Assembly: GCA_900660155.1 (NCBI GenBank)
Contig: CABFPE010000041.1
Coordinates: forward strand, 866,461-930,460
Length of the DNA: 64,000 nt
DNA from: Hofstenia miamia
Lineage: Eukaryota > Xenacoelomorpha > Acoela > Hofsteniidae
Direction: 5' to 3'
Under the pieces are notes generated by a model. That model was given only the letters and a program-made list of their open reading frames with translations, was not told where the DNA came from and ran no database searches. Below are positions 23,794-34,561 of the stretch, one piece after another. The position numbers and the translations under genes are program-made. The stretch's first letter is position 1. Each line of letters starts with the position of its first letter.

Positions 23794-26682
23794 TCAAGTT
23801 TTACGGCAGCGAGGACAGTCACAGGAGATGAAATAGGAGCAAATGGAAAAGTAGGCGAAGTCGGAGAAGGGCTCAGCAAAGAGGAAAGCCATCAAAGATT
23901 TCTTGAAGCTCGGTGGTGGGGAAAAGAAATCAATCGCTGTTGGAGGGTTGCGAGTCAATATGTAATTAGCAGCAGTACAAACACGATTGAAAAACGAGTG
24001 AAGGGTGCGATGTTTCTTTGTACGACGAATGGAGAAGGTGACAACATCATCAGAGCGAGTGCAGCAGGAATTAGAGAACTTAATGAAATCAAAGGGATCA
24101 AGATCCAATTTGCGAGTCAGTAGTTGATTGAACAGAAGGAGATCACAGGCATGGAAGTAGAGTGACAGCGGGAGAGTGGAGAATTTCAGCAGAGCGTCTT
24201 TATAGTCCAAAGAGGAAATCCATTTGAAAGCGCGTTTCTGGAAACGTTCCATGGAGTGGAACAAAGCACGAGAAGGCCACCAACAAGGAGACGCGTAGAG
24301 AAGAATGGCGCGAGGAATGGACTTGAACAAAGAGAGTTTCACAGCGGACGAGGTATTAAAAGGAACATTACGGAAAAGGGCAAATAGCGAGGAATTAGCT
24401 TTGCGGAGACGCAAAGACACATGTCCAGTCCAATTTAAGTTTGCAGCAAGTTGAACTCCAAGATGAGTGTGATGAGGCGCAAAGTTCACAGGTAGAGGCA
24501 AATCAGAAGGGGGAGCCACAGAAAAGGAAATACCACATGTCTTGGTAGTGCTAAAATCAAGATGGTTGGCAGAGGACCAAGTAGACAAGTGCTCAAGATC
24601 AGAAAAAATGTTCGACGCAAAAGACCAACCAAAATCAAAAATCGCAGTGTCATCGACATACAACAGGCAAGACGAGTTGAGAACAGAATGAGGGAGGTCG
24701 TTAATGGCAACGAGGAAGAAAAGAACAGCAAACACTGAGCCTTGAGGGGCACCACTAGTAACGGGGACAGGAGAAGAGATAGACGAGTTGATTTTGACAC
24801 ACTGGTGGCGATTAGTCAGGTAGGACTGGAACAGTTCGATGAAATCCACATCAAAACCAAATAAACGTAACTTGTCAAGCAGAATGGAATGAGGGAGACG
24901 ATCAAACGCTTTTGAGATGTCAAGAAAGATAATACAACCAGGATCATTACTATCAGAGTGAAAGTAGCAGTTTTCGATCAGAGTGAGCAGGTTTGTAATC
25001 GTAGAGCGACCAGGAAGGTTGCCATGCTGAGAAGAAGAGATGAGGTGACGAATTTTTGGGAATACATAACGAAAAACAAGGCGTTCAAAGATGATAGACA
25101 GTCGAGATAGAATAGCTATTGGGCGGTAGGACGTGACCTGCGAGGAGGGAAGCTGATTAGATTTTAACAGCGGAGAAATCCAAGATGTCTTCCAACAGGC
25201 GGGATAGCGCTTAGTGGAGCAAATGAAGGAGTAAAGATGCTTTAAATGGATAGAAAGCGTGGAGGAGGTTTCATGAATTACAAAGGAAGGAACACCGTCA
25301 GGATAACAAGGACCAGACAACTTGCAAGATTTAAGCATGAGAGAGATATCATGGGCGCTGAAGACCATATCACAAAGTCGGATTAGCGGGGAGGCAGCAG
25401 GCGGACCAGGGCACATGGAGACAGGTACAGAGAAGTTAGAGGCAAAATACGCGTTGAACAGATCAGCCTTCTCCAGGTCAGAGTGAGCAGAACGAAGGTT
25501 CCATCTCAAATTGGGGAGCTCGGGCTTGGAATGAAGAGAACGCAGGAAGGAATAAGAGTCTTGAAGAGAACCGGACGAGAAGCTGGACAGAAAAGAGACT
25601 TTGTCAAGTTCCATAAAATTGATAACATCTTCTGTGAGAGAAGCAAGCTTCGGAGTAGCAGTAGTACCAGAATGGCGTTTGTAAGACTCCAATTTATTCA
25701 AGGAGTGCACAGTAAGGGACGAAAAATAGAAAGGAAGAGAAGCACGCTTTTTCCGCCGACGAGGAACATAAGAAGAAATAACTTGATGAAAGAAAGTCAA
25801 CCAATCGTCAACTGAGAAGGAATCACTAAAAACGGGCAGCGAAGATGAGAGAGCAGCATTAAGTGACAGAAAGTCACTGTTAAATCGAGCATACTGTGGA
25901 GCAGCCGGATTAGCAGATGGAGAAGTAGAGTTGACAAACAGATTGAAGCTGACGAATGAGTGATCTGACAGCTTAGCAGGAACAGGGATTACAGATATGT
26001 CAAATATGTAATCGGGGTGAGAGCACAGAACCAAATCAAGCAGAGAGGAGCTGGAAGTAGGAGAAAATACAAGTTGTTCAAGAGAATAGCAGGCAAAAAC
26101 TTCTAAAACTGCAGACTCATAAGTGTCAGTAGAGTCGAACGCATTCCAGCAGACATTAGGAAGATTGAAGTCACCACAAACAAGAAAATGAGGACGAATG
26201 GAAAAGCCAAGGTGACGAGAGAGGTAGGTAGACTGGTCATGAAAAGACTCGAACATAGATGATAAATCAGCAACGGGAATGCGGAAGGCACTTTTCGACG
26301 GAGGGTTGTAAACGCAGAGCAGAGAAACAATGTGGTCACTGAGAACAACAGCACAGCCACAACAGAAATCGAAGGATAATGAATCGAAAGAAATGGGACG
26401 GATGTCAAGGTTAGGAAGACGAGAGGCAATGAGAACACCACCATGGCGACCACTGGATCGATCCATACGAGAAAGAACTTTAAGAGTAGAGTTGGGAAAA
26501 ACAACACTATCAGCAATGGCAGGATCAAGCCAGGTTTCAGTGATGAAAATGAAGTCAACAGGAGACTGCAAGAAGAAATTGTAAAAGCTGAGACGACGGT
26601 TCAAAGATACAAGACTGTGGGCATTGGCAAGCAATACGGAAAAGCCAGATTTACGGGGAGGAGGCAGATCAGAGTGAGATAG
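23794..26682 (-). CDS. LINE ORF2, endonuclease-reverse transcriptase
   Basis: About 962 codons, open from the codon after the ORF1 stop. The N-terminal part is an APE-type endonuclease, with ITETW near 26540, VCGDFNLP near 26170 and SDHSF near 25960. The reverse transcriptase follows, with FLDISKAFDRLPHS near 24920, SGAPQGSV near 24760 and the catalytic LLYVDD near 24660. The C-terminus has a cysteine cluster, CDCPRC. There is no ATG near the start; the first in-frame ATG is at 26466-26464, after the ETW motif, so starting there would cut off part of the endonuclease. ORF2 lies in the same frame as ORF1 and follows it after one TGA, so translation by readthrough is plausible. Confidence 0.93.
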   Translation of the reverse strand, partial: LSHSDLPPPRKSGFSVLLANAHSLVSLNRRLSFYNFFLQSPVDFIFITETWLDPAIADSVVFPNSTLKVLSRMDRSSGRHGGVLIASRLPNLDIRPISFDSLSFDFCCGCAVVLSDHIVSLLCVYNPPSKSAFRIPVADLSSMFESFHDQSTYLSRHLGFSIRPHFLVCGDFNLPNVCWNAFDSTDTYESAVLEVFACYSLEQLVFSPTSSSSLLDLVLCSHPDYIFDISVIPVPAKLSDHSFVSFNLFVNSTSPSANPAAPQYARFNSDFLSLNAALSSSLPVFSDSFSVDDWLTFFHQVISSYVPRRRKKRASLPFYFSSLTVHSLNKLESYKRHSGTTATPKLASLTEDVINFMELDKVSFLSSFSSGSLQDSYSFLRSLHSKPELPNLRWNLRSAHSDLEKADLFNAYFASNFSVPVSMCPGPPAASPLIRLCDMVFSAHDISLMLKSCKLSGPCYPDGVPSFVIHETSSTLSIHLKHLYSFICSTKRYPACWKTSWISPLLKSNQLPSSQVTSYRPIAILSRLSIIFERLVFRYVFPKIRHLISSSQHGNLPGRSTITNLLTLIENCYFHSDSNDPGCIIFLDISKAFDRLPHSILLDKLRLFGFDVDFIELFQSYLTNRHQCVKINSSISSPVPVTSGAPQGSVFAVLFFLVAINDLPHSVLNSSCLLYVDDTAIFDFGWSFASNIFSDLEHLSTWSSANHLDFSTTKTCGISFSVAPPSDLPLPVNFAPHHTHLGVQLAANLNWTGHVSLRLRKANSSLFALFRNVPFNTSSAVKLSLFKSIPRAILLYASPCWWPSRALFHSMERFQKRAFKWISSLDYKDALLKFSTLPLSLYFHACDLLLFNQLLTRKLDLDPFDFIKFSNSCCTRSDDVVTFSIRRTKKHRTLHSFFNRVCTAANYILTRNPPTAIDFFSPPPSFKKSLMAFLFAEPFSDFAYFSICSYFISCDCPRCRKT

Positions 26683-27420
26683 TCAGTCACGGCGAGGCGC
26701 ATTACGGCGGCGGGGACGAAGGCCAAAAGATTTGCGCTCATCATCAGAGAGGCGGTAATAACGAATCAAGACGCCTTCAGACCACACATCAGGATTCATG
26801 AGTGCACGATGGGACTCTTGATCGCAGACAACATGGAAGGATACAAATGGAGAGTCAGGACGTGGAGGAATGGAAATGACATCATCAAATTGTAGAGAGC
26901 AAGAACGAAGGTGGTCAGCAACATCAGAGGTGGACACAGAGGCAGCAAAACGGCCAACATAGATATGAGCTTTGCGGGGAGGCCGCGGAAGTGAACTAGT
27001 AGGAACAGCAGGGAGACGGCAGGAAGCACTAGAACCAAAAACTGGACAAGGACGATTACGGTTAGTTGATGAAGGGATAGACTGCTTGGGAGGATGCGGT
27101 AGAGCAGAAGGAGGAGCAAGCGCGGGTGTGAGACTTGGAGCAGGATGACTGGGGAGAGATGAGACAGAACGTGAGGCAGCAGCACTGTAAGAGAACATTT
27201 GTGATTGTAGCGAGGAAACATCAGAAGACAGCTTTGAGAGGGATTCAGATAAGGATGATATGACGCCAGGGCCATCATTGGAGGACGGAGTCGAGGAAGA
27301 GAGAGCAGAGACCGCTTGGCGCAACAACGAAATGATGGCGTCTTTCTTCAGACCACTAACAGCAGAGGCAAACTGGGCATCGCTCAAATTTTTGAGGTCA
27401 GACAGCGAAATTGGAGCCAT
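26683..27420 (-). CDS. LINE ORF1, RNA-binding-like protein
   Basis: A 245-residue frame starting at an ATG preceded in frame by a TAG. The first 130 residues are rich in serine, alanine and proline. A compact region from about residue 150 to 225 (KAHIYVGRFAASVSTSDVAD onward) looks like an RRM-type fold, followed by a basic tail ending RRRNAPRRD. This layout fits ORF1 proteins of Jockey/CR1 LINEs, which bind the element RNA. The frame ends at TGA followed directly by CTA. Confidence 0.85.
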   Translation of the reverse strand: MAPISLSDLKNLSDAQFASAVSGLKKDAIISLLRQAVSALSSSTPSSNDGPGVISSLSESLSKLSSDVSSLQSQMFSYSAAASRSVSSLPSHPAPSLTPALAPPSALPHPPKQSIPSSTNRNRPCPVFGSSASCRLPAVPTSSLPRPPRKAHIYVGRFAASVSTSDVADHLRSCSLQFDDVISIPPRPDSPFVSFHVVCDQESHRALMNPDVWSEGVLIRYYRLSDDERKSFGLRPRRRNAPRRD

Positions 27421-28219
27421 AACTGAAATCTAATTAAACTGTATAATAAACAGGCAAATATTTTGTTCATATGACACACGACTATAGCAAAAGTGACCTA
27501 ACACATGAGGTTGCATAGGTCGAATCGACTAGTCACCAGCTACTGTGTGAATCGTAACTTATAAAATTTCAGACTTTGAAGATAATTTTTAGACAACCCG
27601 TTTGCTCTGAAGAAAATTAGGATTTACTTCAATCCATGAAGTATCAATTCCGTTTTTTATTGCAGAAGATATTGCTTAGATATGATATAAATATAACCAT
27701 ACATAAACGGAATATAGTACATTTTTGCTTCAAAACAAATGCTTATGTTCAAAAGAGTAAGCCTAGAAAAAATAAGCACGGAATATCTTTGTATTGCATA
27801 CATATTATATGATTGTTTTATACAAAATTGCGGGAATTTCTTTGACAGAAAAGAATTTGTCGTTAGAATTTTACGTTCTACAAATGAATAAAAATATTCA
27901 GAAAATACGATATAAGCAGTTATTGGCATACATTAATTCTATAAAAAAAACAATGACATTGCAATGCATCAGGGTAGGTGTTTTCAATTATATAATAAAT
28001 AATTAAGATCCTTTAAGAACTGTAAAATGAACTAAGCTTGTGCAGATCTAAACGAAGGATTTCAATTCTTAGAAAAAGTAATATGCCTCATTGAAAAGTT
28101 TGACAATGTTTTTGACCTTACCTACTATCAAGAATTTTATTATTCCCTTAAAATAGAATTTCTACTGAGTTCATTTAAAGATTGACATCTTCTAAACTAG
28201 AAGCTAAAAATTTCAAGGG

Positions 28220-28566
28220 TTAAAGCATAACAAGCTCTTCTGAGTATACCAACTTTTTAACACGTTGAGTTGTAAACAAATCTAATAATAAAGACACAAA
28301 TAACACTGTAGATACTTCAGTTGTGGAATCGACGAATTTCGAATTACCGAAAGCTTCGTAAATAAAAAGTAAATTCAAATTTAAATCATAATTTGGAACA
28401 AAAACGAAATCTCTCAAAGAAGAATTCGATCTTCCGGATATATGATACTCCAATGGGGTATCAAGCGAGAACATTCTACTCTCAGATTGCGAAGTAGCAA
28501 TGAGCTGGGTTTCATGAAATAGATTAGGACTAGATCCTTGAAGTGTGTAAAAGTAGATGGAAATCC
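28220..28566 (-). CDS. Nested gene, probable last exon
   Basis: An open stretch of about 115 residues ending in a stop at 28220, preceded by a TTTTCAG acceptor. It contains HISGRSNSSLRDFVF with a glycosylation sequon, and a hydrophobic run STVLFVSLLLDLF followed by a basic segment, which could be a membrane anchor near the C-terminus. Its phase (1) does not fit the exon at 32201-32509 (phase 0), so an exon is missing between them or the true acceptor is CCCAG at 28504, which would fit. Membership of the nested gene is inferred from strand, order and character. Confidence 0.55.
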
Positions 28567-29631
28567 CTGAAAATGATTAGCTGTCTCAAAAATGCAAAAT
28601 ATGAAAAAAAACAATAAAAATATTGTCTACAAGAAATTTTCCAAAAGGAAATTCGTCTAATACGAAATTTGATTTGGTGATGCGTTTGAGCTTATAATGA
28701 ACACTACATTCATAGAAACAGTGATGATTAGGAACATGGGTTGGAAATGGATAGTGATATAAGCGACCAAAATTCCGGGTTGGTTACCTTGAAAATATCA
28801 ATAGCCTTAATAGTCATGCAAAAAACACATTGACAGCTAACCAATTTCATGTCTGCAGTTCGTGATGAATTTTAGAGTGGACAATGCCATGAGAATGAGA
28901 TGAGTGGGACCCTTTATTGTTATTGCTATAGTTAGATTTCTTCGAGTATATATAGCATTTAGTCCAAATGGTGGGGTTACTTTAACAAATCCATTCGCCC
29001 ATTTAATCTCAACTTGTAAAAGTCCATAAACTTGGCTAAAAAGCGTATTCAGTTTTATAAACCGTTCCCAAACACCTCAAAATCTTCCGAAAACTTGAAA
29101 TAATAAACATAGAACTGAATTAATTATTGAATTTGCTAAGATATTTTAGTAATATATCGTGAATTTTTATAAATTCTTAAAATAGTCGAAATTAAATAGG
29201 AAATAGCAAAGGCCACTAGATGTCGCACATAGTGTTCTCTTGAAATAGCTAAAACTCTGTTAATAATTAAATAATATTTGACTGAATACATTTTTTGCAA
29301 TATAATTTTGGTTAAGAGTGGAAAATCAATTGGAGTTTCAGATAATACACTGTAAAACATTTTCTTTTTTAAAGGAAATATCTGCTTAACGGTGTGTATC
29401 GTTGTCCCCAAAATACAACCAGTATTGTTTAAAACTAAGGTGACCCACGCAAGTTGTTTCCATCTGGATTGAGGCTAGCAATGAATGTTTTAGAAACATG
29501 CAAGAATGTATAAAAATATATAATAATAAAGTATATAACTGAAAAACATTTTTTAGAAAATCAACTCATGTAATGGTGGAACTCAATTTATTAAACTTTA
29601 CCTAATTGCTTGATATAAACACTCAATTATG

Positions 29632-29658
29632 ATATATATATATATATATATATATATA
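29632..29658. repeat. TA microsatellite
   Basis: An uninterrupted alternating TA run directly before a CAGGGTCGG sequence that resembles an hAT end. No matching right end was found. Confidence 0.9.
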
Positions 29659-30356
29659 CAGGGTCGGTTAATCGACCTAGGCAACCTAGGCTCTGTATGG
29701 TACTAAAAATATTGCGTTTTAAATTATTTATACGAAAATTAATTTATTCAATGCTTGTCAGTGAAGATGATTTTCATCTTCAACCCTAGGCAACTAACAT
29801 GAATGTCTAATTTTGCCCATAATTTTGCGTAGCAGGAATTTGATATTATTGAATTTTTCCGCTAGTGTGCGAACATCAAGTTAGGCAACACTTAATTTAG
29901 ATTTTTGATTTCGCAATATTAAGCAGACTTTCATGTTAATCTCGTAATCCATCAGCACGGGATTCAATTTTCAACTTAGGCAAATATTATTCTGCCTTTG
30001 CAATTCACAGAAAAGAAAATGTATCGGAAGCATCCATTTAATGAAAACGCCCAACTAAAATGCGAAACCTTATCAATGACCGTTAAGTCAGCATATTATA
30101 GCATTTTGTATTGATAGTAGCCGTTCTCATGTATTAATTTATTTAAGAGTTTCATTAGATTTCAGAAATAAGTTAGTTACCCTTTCCCTTCCCAATGTTT
30201 GCAAATGTTTGTCTATGCAACTATTACAGCCACGCACCGCCACTATGACGACACATTGTGACGATATTATAGAAAGCGTCGAGGTGTTTTTGAATATGTA
30301 GTTAATTGATCATGCATACACAAGTGTATGGGTAGAGAATTACGTAAAAATTTATC

Positions 30357-30388
30357 CATAGACTTCTAAATACATTTAGAAGTCTATG
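30357..30388. repeat. Perfect 15-bp inverted repeat with 7-bp flanking direct repeats
   Basis: The arms CATAGACTTCTAAAT and ATTTAGAAGTCTATG are exact reverse complements separated by AC. The hairpin is flanked on both sides by ATTTATC (30350-30356 and 30389-30395). It could form a strong RNA or DNA hairpin, or be a tiny foldback insertion. Confidence 0.85.
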
Positions 30389-30636
30389 ATTTATCCCAAT
30401 CTGTAAAGTAAATCTTCATAATTATTCGTAATCGAAACAGCCTTTGAAACAGCTGTCTTCAATAATATCCAGTTAAAAACACGCTAAAGAAATTTTGAGA
30501 AGTTGTTTGTGTCCATCTTAGTAACCACTATCTTAATTAAATTGTGTATATATTAATGATAAATAAACTGAAAAGCAAGTTTATTCAAAATATAATTTGG
30601 ATTTTCTTATAAAATTATAAAAACTTGACTATTAAA

Positions 30637-31473
30637 GGGTGTCCACAAGGTTAGGCAAACGACCAAAGTTCGAAAGTTCGCACTTTACGAACTTTATTCA
30701 AAGCTAAAATTCGCGAAATTTTACGAACTTTAATAATTAATTAATCAACTCTAAAAGCTCGTAATGTTCGAAATTAAATTAGAAAACAAAAACATATTTT
30801 TTTAGAAAAATCAAGCGCGGCGATACGATTCTTTTACAGAGGTGACAGGGACAACATCAACTGAATTTGTTAACTGGCAATATAAAAGACAAAAGCAAAG
30901 CGACATTTGTGAGACACAGTATATAAATACAATTGCACAGTCTCAACATTCTGAAAATTTGAGAAAACTTTAGTTTCCTTAACTATAGAATATCGAAATT
31001 TGTTTAAACTATTAGAGGGGGACATTGTACATGCTTTCCAAATTAAAGGGGGACAAGTCCTCCCTGTCCCCCTCCTCAATAGCCACCTCTGCGAGGACTA
31101 AGGACGCTATGTCTCCCACCTAACATCTCAATACCGCTTTCGTATGAAAAAACTATAAGTTTGTTTGTGGCCCCTCGTTTCAGTCGTTCGTGGGGCTCAG
31201 GTCCCTTGGGCCCATCCCTTAATCCAGCACTGACTTAATTTCGTCTTCTGAAAGCAGTAATTATTTCCGAACTTTTATGAACCTTTACGCAATTTATCAA
31301 ATTGGAAAACTTCGCGAACTTTTACGAACTTTATTTTTTTTTCAACGAACTCTCGAACTATGCAAAAACCAATAGTCATTTTCAAATAGAACAATTTCAT
31401 AATTTGACTAATCGTAAACCGCAAAAATCACTTTTTGGTGGTGCTACACAATTAGTATTTGACACCCTCTTTA
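30637..31473. mobile_element. Possible miniature DNA element with an inner insertion
   Basis: The outer ends AAGGGTGTCCACAAGG and, read inward from the right, AAGAGGGTGTCAAATAC are weakly inverted and each lies next to TA. The sequence just inside both ends is full of CGAACTTT and TTCGAA motifs. A second element (30837-31091) sits within. The call rests on the paired ends and the shared motifs only. Confidence 0.4.
30837..31091. mobile_element. hAT-like miniature element inside the preceding one
   Basis: The left end is CAGAGGTGACAGGGAC and the right end, read inward, CAGAGGTGGC, typical of hAT termini. No 8-bp target duplication is seen. A further hAT-like right end, read inward CAGTGCTGGATTAAGGG, lies at 31218-31234, so this spot has taken more than one insertion. 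Confidence 0.5.
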
Positions 31474-32123
31474 GTGATTTAGTATACAAATAAAAAGTTA
31501 CAATTCATCAAAATATTGTTCTAAAATCGATGGGAAAACAATGCGGTGCTAATTCCATAATTTTTGGATTTGAGTGTCAAAAATAAATCAAGCAAACACA
31601 AATAAAGTCGACAGATTATATTTAATAAAAGCTGCTCCTTGCCAAAACCATGTTTATAATAATTTACTATAACTGAACACAAGCCTCATTTCCTTGATTT
31701 TATTACATATCGATTTTTAACCACGAAATTGGATTGAAAATTAGGTCAATTAACCACTATAAGTTTACAAAACAGAATCTATTGTTAGCTAACTGCTGGA
31801 ATTATTCTTAACAGCAATTAATGCATTACGCCACTGAGCTAACAGCTGCTAAAAATCTATGGAATCTCCTGTTGTACATTTCGTTTAACAACATTTTATA
31901 AATCATATTTAAAAAACCGCCAATGCATTATTCCACAATAATGACTTCGAATAGTATATTAATATCTGTGAAGTTCCAAACCGTAATGATCACTGTACTA
32001 TTTTAAGGTTCCTATCCTGTATGTGATGAAGGCTCCTGAATTAAATTTCAAAGAATGTAGACAAAGTCAATAAATTGTAAGCTTACATCAAATTACATAT
32101 ACTTGTAATAAAAAACCCTGCTT

Positions 32124-32128
<5 letters not shown>

Positions 32129-32169
<41 letters not shown>
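32129..32169. repeat. TA microsatellite
   Basis: About 20 units of AT directly downstream of nested-gene exon 6. Confidence 0.95.
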
Positions 32170-32170
<1 letters not shown>

Positions 32171-32200
32171 CAAAATGGACAATTAGAAGAAATTGCTAAC

Positions 32201-32509
32201 CTCAATTTCAAAAGCAATTGGATAAAAACAAGTGGCTTTATCTTTAATTTTAATGTAAAGTGCAGCTGCTTTATTACTGCAATCACTTGAAGAAAAACAA
32301 TTAAAAAATTCGTGATTAATTTCTCCATTTCGCATGAAGAGTAGTTGCGTTGAGTTGAGTTCGGGGTAAAAGTAAATCCGCAATTGATCCTTGACGAATC
32401 CAAAGCCAATATGTTCGTTGGGAAATTGATGATAAATGTGTTTATTGATAATTTCGATTGGGTTTTTCAGAATAAAACGCGGTTGAAACGAGAATCTCCC
32501 AGAGAATCG
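32201..32509 (-). CDS. Nested gene, exon 6
   Basis: A 103-codon exon, phase 0 at both ends, between ACTTACAAG and GAG/GTTAGC. It encodes FSGRFSFQPRFILKNPIEI, then LRIYFYPELNSTQLLF with a sequon, and CFSSSDCSNKAAALYIKIK with two cysteines. The acceptor is poor in pyrimidines, so the exon start is less certain than its body. The reverse strand at the start looks like a donor (CTTGTAAGTAT), which I treat as coincidence. Confidence 0.6.
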
Positions 32510-32745
32510 CTTGTAAGTATTTATGCTTCAATGTAATTGTTAATAATGGAATTTAGAAATAGCATATATGACCTAGGGAATCAATGATCGAATAAAAGCC
32601 TTTGTATATCCCATTTTTTTTGCTAAAAGCAGTATTGTGTTAAAAATCATTTGTGATTTAATTGCAACCATTATTGAAATAAATATAAAATTAACAGTTG
32701 CGCATAATTTCAAAGCTTGAATGATAGACAAATGAACGGCATTAC

Positions 32746-32858
32746 ATTAGATCTTGATGTAAGCGCTGGAAGAGGATTCAACAAAACTGGACTTGACTCA
32801 AATAATCCCATATACTCATTTCGCAAATTTAAGGCAACCACATTCGACCCGGAAAGAA
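32746..32858 (-). CDS. Nested gene, exon 5
   Basis: A 113-nt exon after a strong pyrimidine-rich acceptor (CCGTTTTAACAG), entered in phase 1 and left in phase 0 at GTAATG. It encodes VLSGSNVVALNLRNEYMGLF and SSPVLLNPLPALTSRSN. The plus strand also has a 74-residue open frame here, but the phase fit with the neighbouring exons favours the minus strand. Confidence 0.6.
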
Positions 32859-32971
32859 CTGTTAAAACGGATAAAACAAAGAAGCAATTATGCTTATATA
32901 TTCCATTAAAAGTAAAATTAACTGTCTCCAAAATTTCTTAGTTGTCTCAATGACAAAATTTGTCTGTTTAC

Positions 32972-33012
32972 CATTGTATTTGTTGTAGTCGCTCTCTATT
33001 TCTGAGGGAAAT
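32972..33012 (-). CDS. Nested gene, exon 4
   Basis: A 41-nt exon encoding FPSEIESDYNKYN. It follows a 40-nt intron (33013-33052, GTAAGT to TTCAAAG) and ends at GTAAAC. The phase is 2 in and 1 out and fits both neighbours. Confidence 0.55.
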
Positions 33013-33052
33013 CTTTGAAAAATAGGCATATTTTGAAATTCACCCGACTTAC

Positions 33053-33106
33053 CCGAAGTTTGAATTCGCATCATAATTTTCGATAGAAGTGCAGTAAGTT
33101 GTGATG
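33053..33106 (-). CDS. Nested gene, exon 3
   Basis: A 54-nt exon encoding ITTYCTSIENYDANSNF between TTTTGTTTAG and a consensus GTAAGT donor, phase 2 in and 2 out. It is short and was found by splice sites and phase alone. Confidence 0.55.
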
Positions 33107-33702
33107 CTAAACAAAATTTGATTCGTACGTGTGTAAGCCTAAAATTATAATATATTCAGGGAGTAGCGGGAGCCTAAACACCTATTTCATAATATTAAAA
33201 AGGCAATGGACTAAAATAATAATGTAGCATGTAAATATTATTTCTACAGGAAGACCATATGTTAACCCGTAGGAAAGATAACTACTTTAATGGAAGACAT
33301 TCTTCATCCCCAGACCACTAAGGTTTTAGTTTTAGAAGAATGATTTTATTGTATATTGTTTTTAACATTTACAATATATTGCTTGTTTGTTACTCCAGTT
33401 AAATATCGTTTGATGTGATATTGATAAATATATGCTTACTGTACGAGCCTATGACTAATATGTATGTATATGCACGCCAATATCGGATTTCAAGTGCGAA
33501 TCAATTTTGTATGTCGCAGTGCAGTTTAGCACTACAATCATTGAAAAGCATTTCCATTCCAGATCCCAAATTTTTAGCTACGGCTTAGTACAAGCCAGAT
33601 GCACCCGCTCCCAGTTCTCGTGTAAACCGTAATTTTCACAGACACTGAAGCTAACATTTTAGAAAAACCGTAGGCCCTTAAGAAACTAATTTTGGAATTT
33701 AC

Positions 33703-34111
33703 TGTGATTTATTGCTGAGCGTGAAAACACAAATACTAACAGCAGAGGTGGTGAAATTCGGCAGATGTTGGAAACGAAATCGATCCGTCAATGGAATAAA
33801 GGTAAAGTTCACACTTGCAGACTCAATAACACAATCATTAGAATGGGCACGCTCCCAAAAAACATTCACCGAATTCTCTAAAGGATACCAAGGCAACCAA
33901 ACGAAAGCTTCCAGCTGCCATTCAGATAAATTACCAAATTGTGTCATCGTCTCGATCTGTTTACACCATGGTACGATGAATGTCGAATGTAGGACGCGCT
34001 TTAGTTGCGCGACAGACGTAACAATTTTTTTATCAATTAACTTGTTTCTGGCAGAGTATGGAAACCGCACAAACACATTGCCATCTGTAACCACTTTGAC
34101 TTGATATACAC
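33703..34111 (-). CDS. Nested gene, exon 2
   Basis: A 409-nt exon. It begins GVYQVKVVTDGNVFVRFPYS, joining exon 1 at a shared glycine codon, and continues with LKRVLHSTFIVPWCKQ and LEAFVWLPWYPLENSVNVFW. It contains sequons at NLS, NFT (twice) and NKS. The acceptor is CTCATACCAG and the donor GTAAAT. A shadow frame of similar length on the plus strand is less protein-like. Confidence 0.7.
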
Positions 34112-34561
34112 CTGGTATGAGAAATCTTAAATCCTGAATTACAAGTAGACAAGAATATTATATATGATTACTATTTTTTAGTCTTATGGAAATTAATAAA
34201 CTTAAGCTAGCGTTTAACGATTACTTTTCTGCAATAAGAGAGGGAACCACTTGTAATTGTGTACAGTTATTGTTTGATTTTCTTTAACCACAATTGTATT
34301 GACTACTCTTGGGATGAGCACGTAAATTATTCGTGCTTATTTTTCTTAACGGTGAGACATACACATGAATGCAAAACACTATACATTTTAACTAATCGTG
34401 AGACGCCATCTTTAGATGTTACAGACCAAGAAAATTTAAAATTTCAATAGCAGAAAAAGTATTTGTTCTCTGTACGCTTGTAAATCATTCAAATATTACA
34501 ATAATTATTTACATAACGCTTAAGACAGTATGTAATTCAAATTGTTTAAAATTTCTCAAAC

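Larger units (their letters stand above)
23728..27432 (-). mobile_element. Nearly complete LINE, CR1/Jockey type
   Basis: A non-LTR retrotransposon with two long uninterrupted frames, ORF1 and ORF2. The 3' untranslated region is only about 66 nt and ends in a TTATTATTATTAT tail, as in CR1/Jockey relatives with short-repeat tails. Base composition is clearly richer in GC than the host. The 5' end lies within a few bases of the ORF1 start codon, so any 5' untranslated region is missing or very short. No clear target-site duplication was found. Open frames and near identity to the piece at 22093-22337 indicate recent activity. Confidence 0.93.

Noticed and set aside
25483-25815. Plus-strand open frames inside the LINE
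   Set aside because: They are antisense shadows of ORF2, as are 26330-26682 on the plus strand and the offset minus-strand frames.
29659-29700. CAGGGTCGG sequence resembling an hAT left end
   Set aside because: No matching right end or target duplication was found within 2 kb.
32717-32941. Plus-strand open frame of 74 residues
   Set aside because: It looks protein-like, but no splice partners were seen on the plus strand, while the minus-strand reading fits in phase between two other exons.
33712-34104. Plus-strand open frame of 130 residues
   Set aside because: It overlaps nested-gene exon 2, whose minus-strand reading continues from a signal-peptide exon in correct phase.
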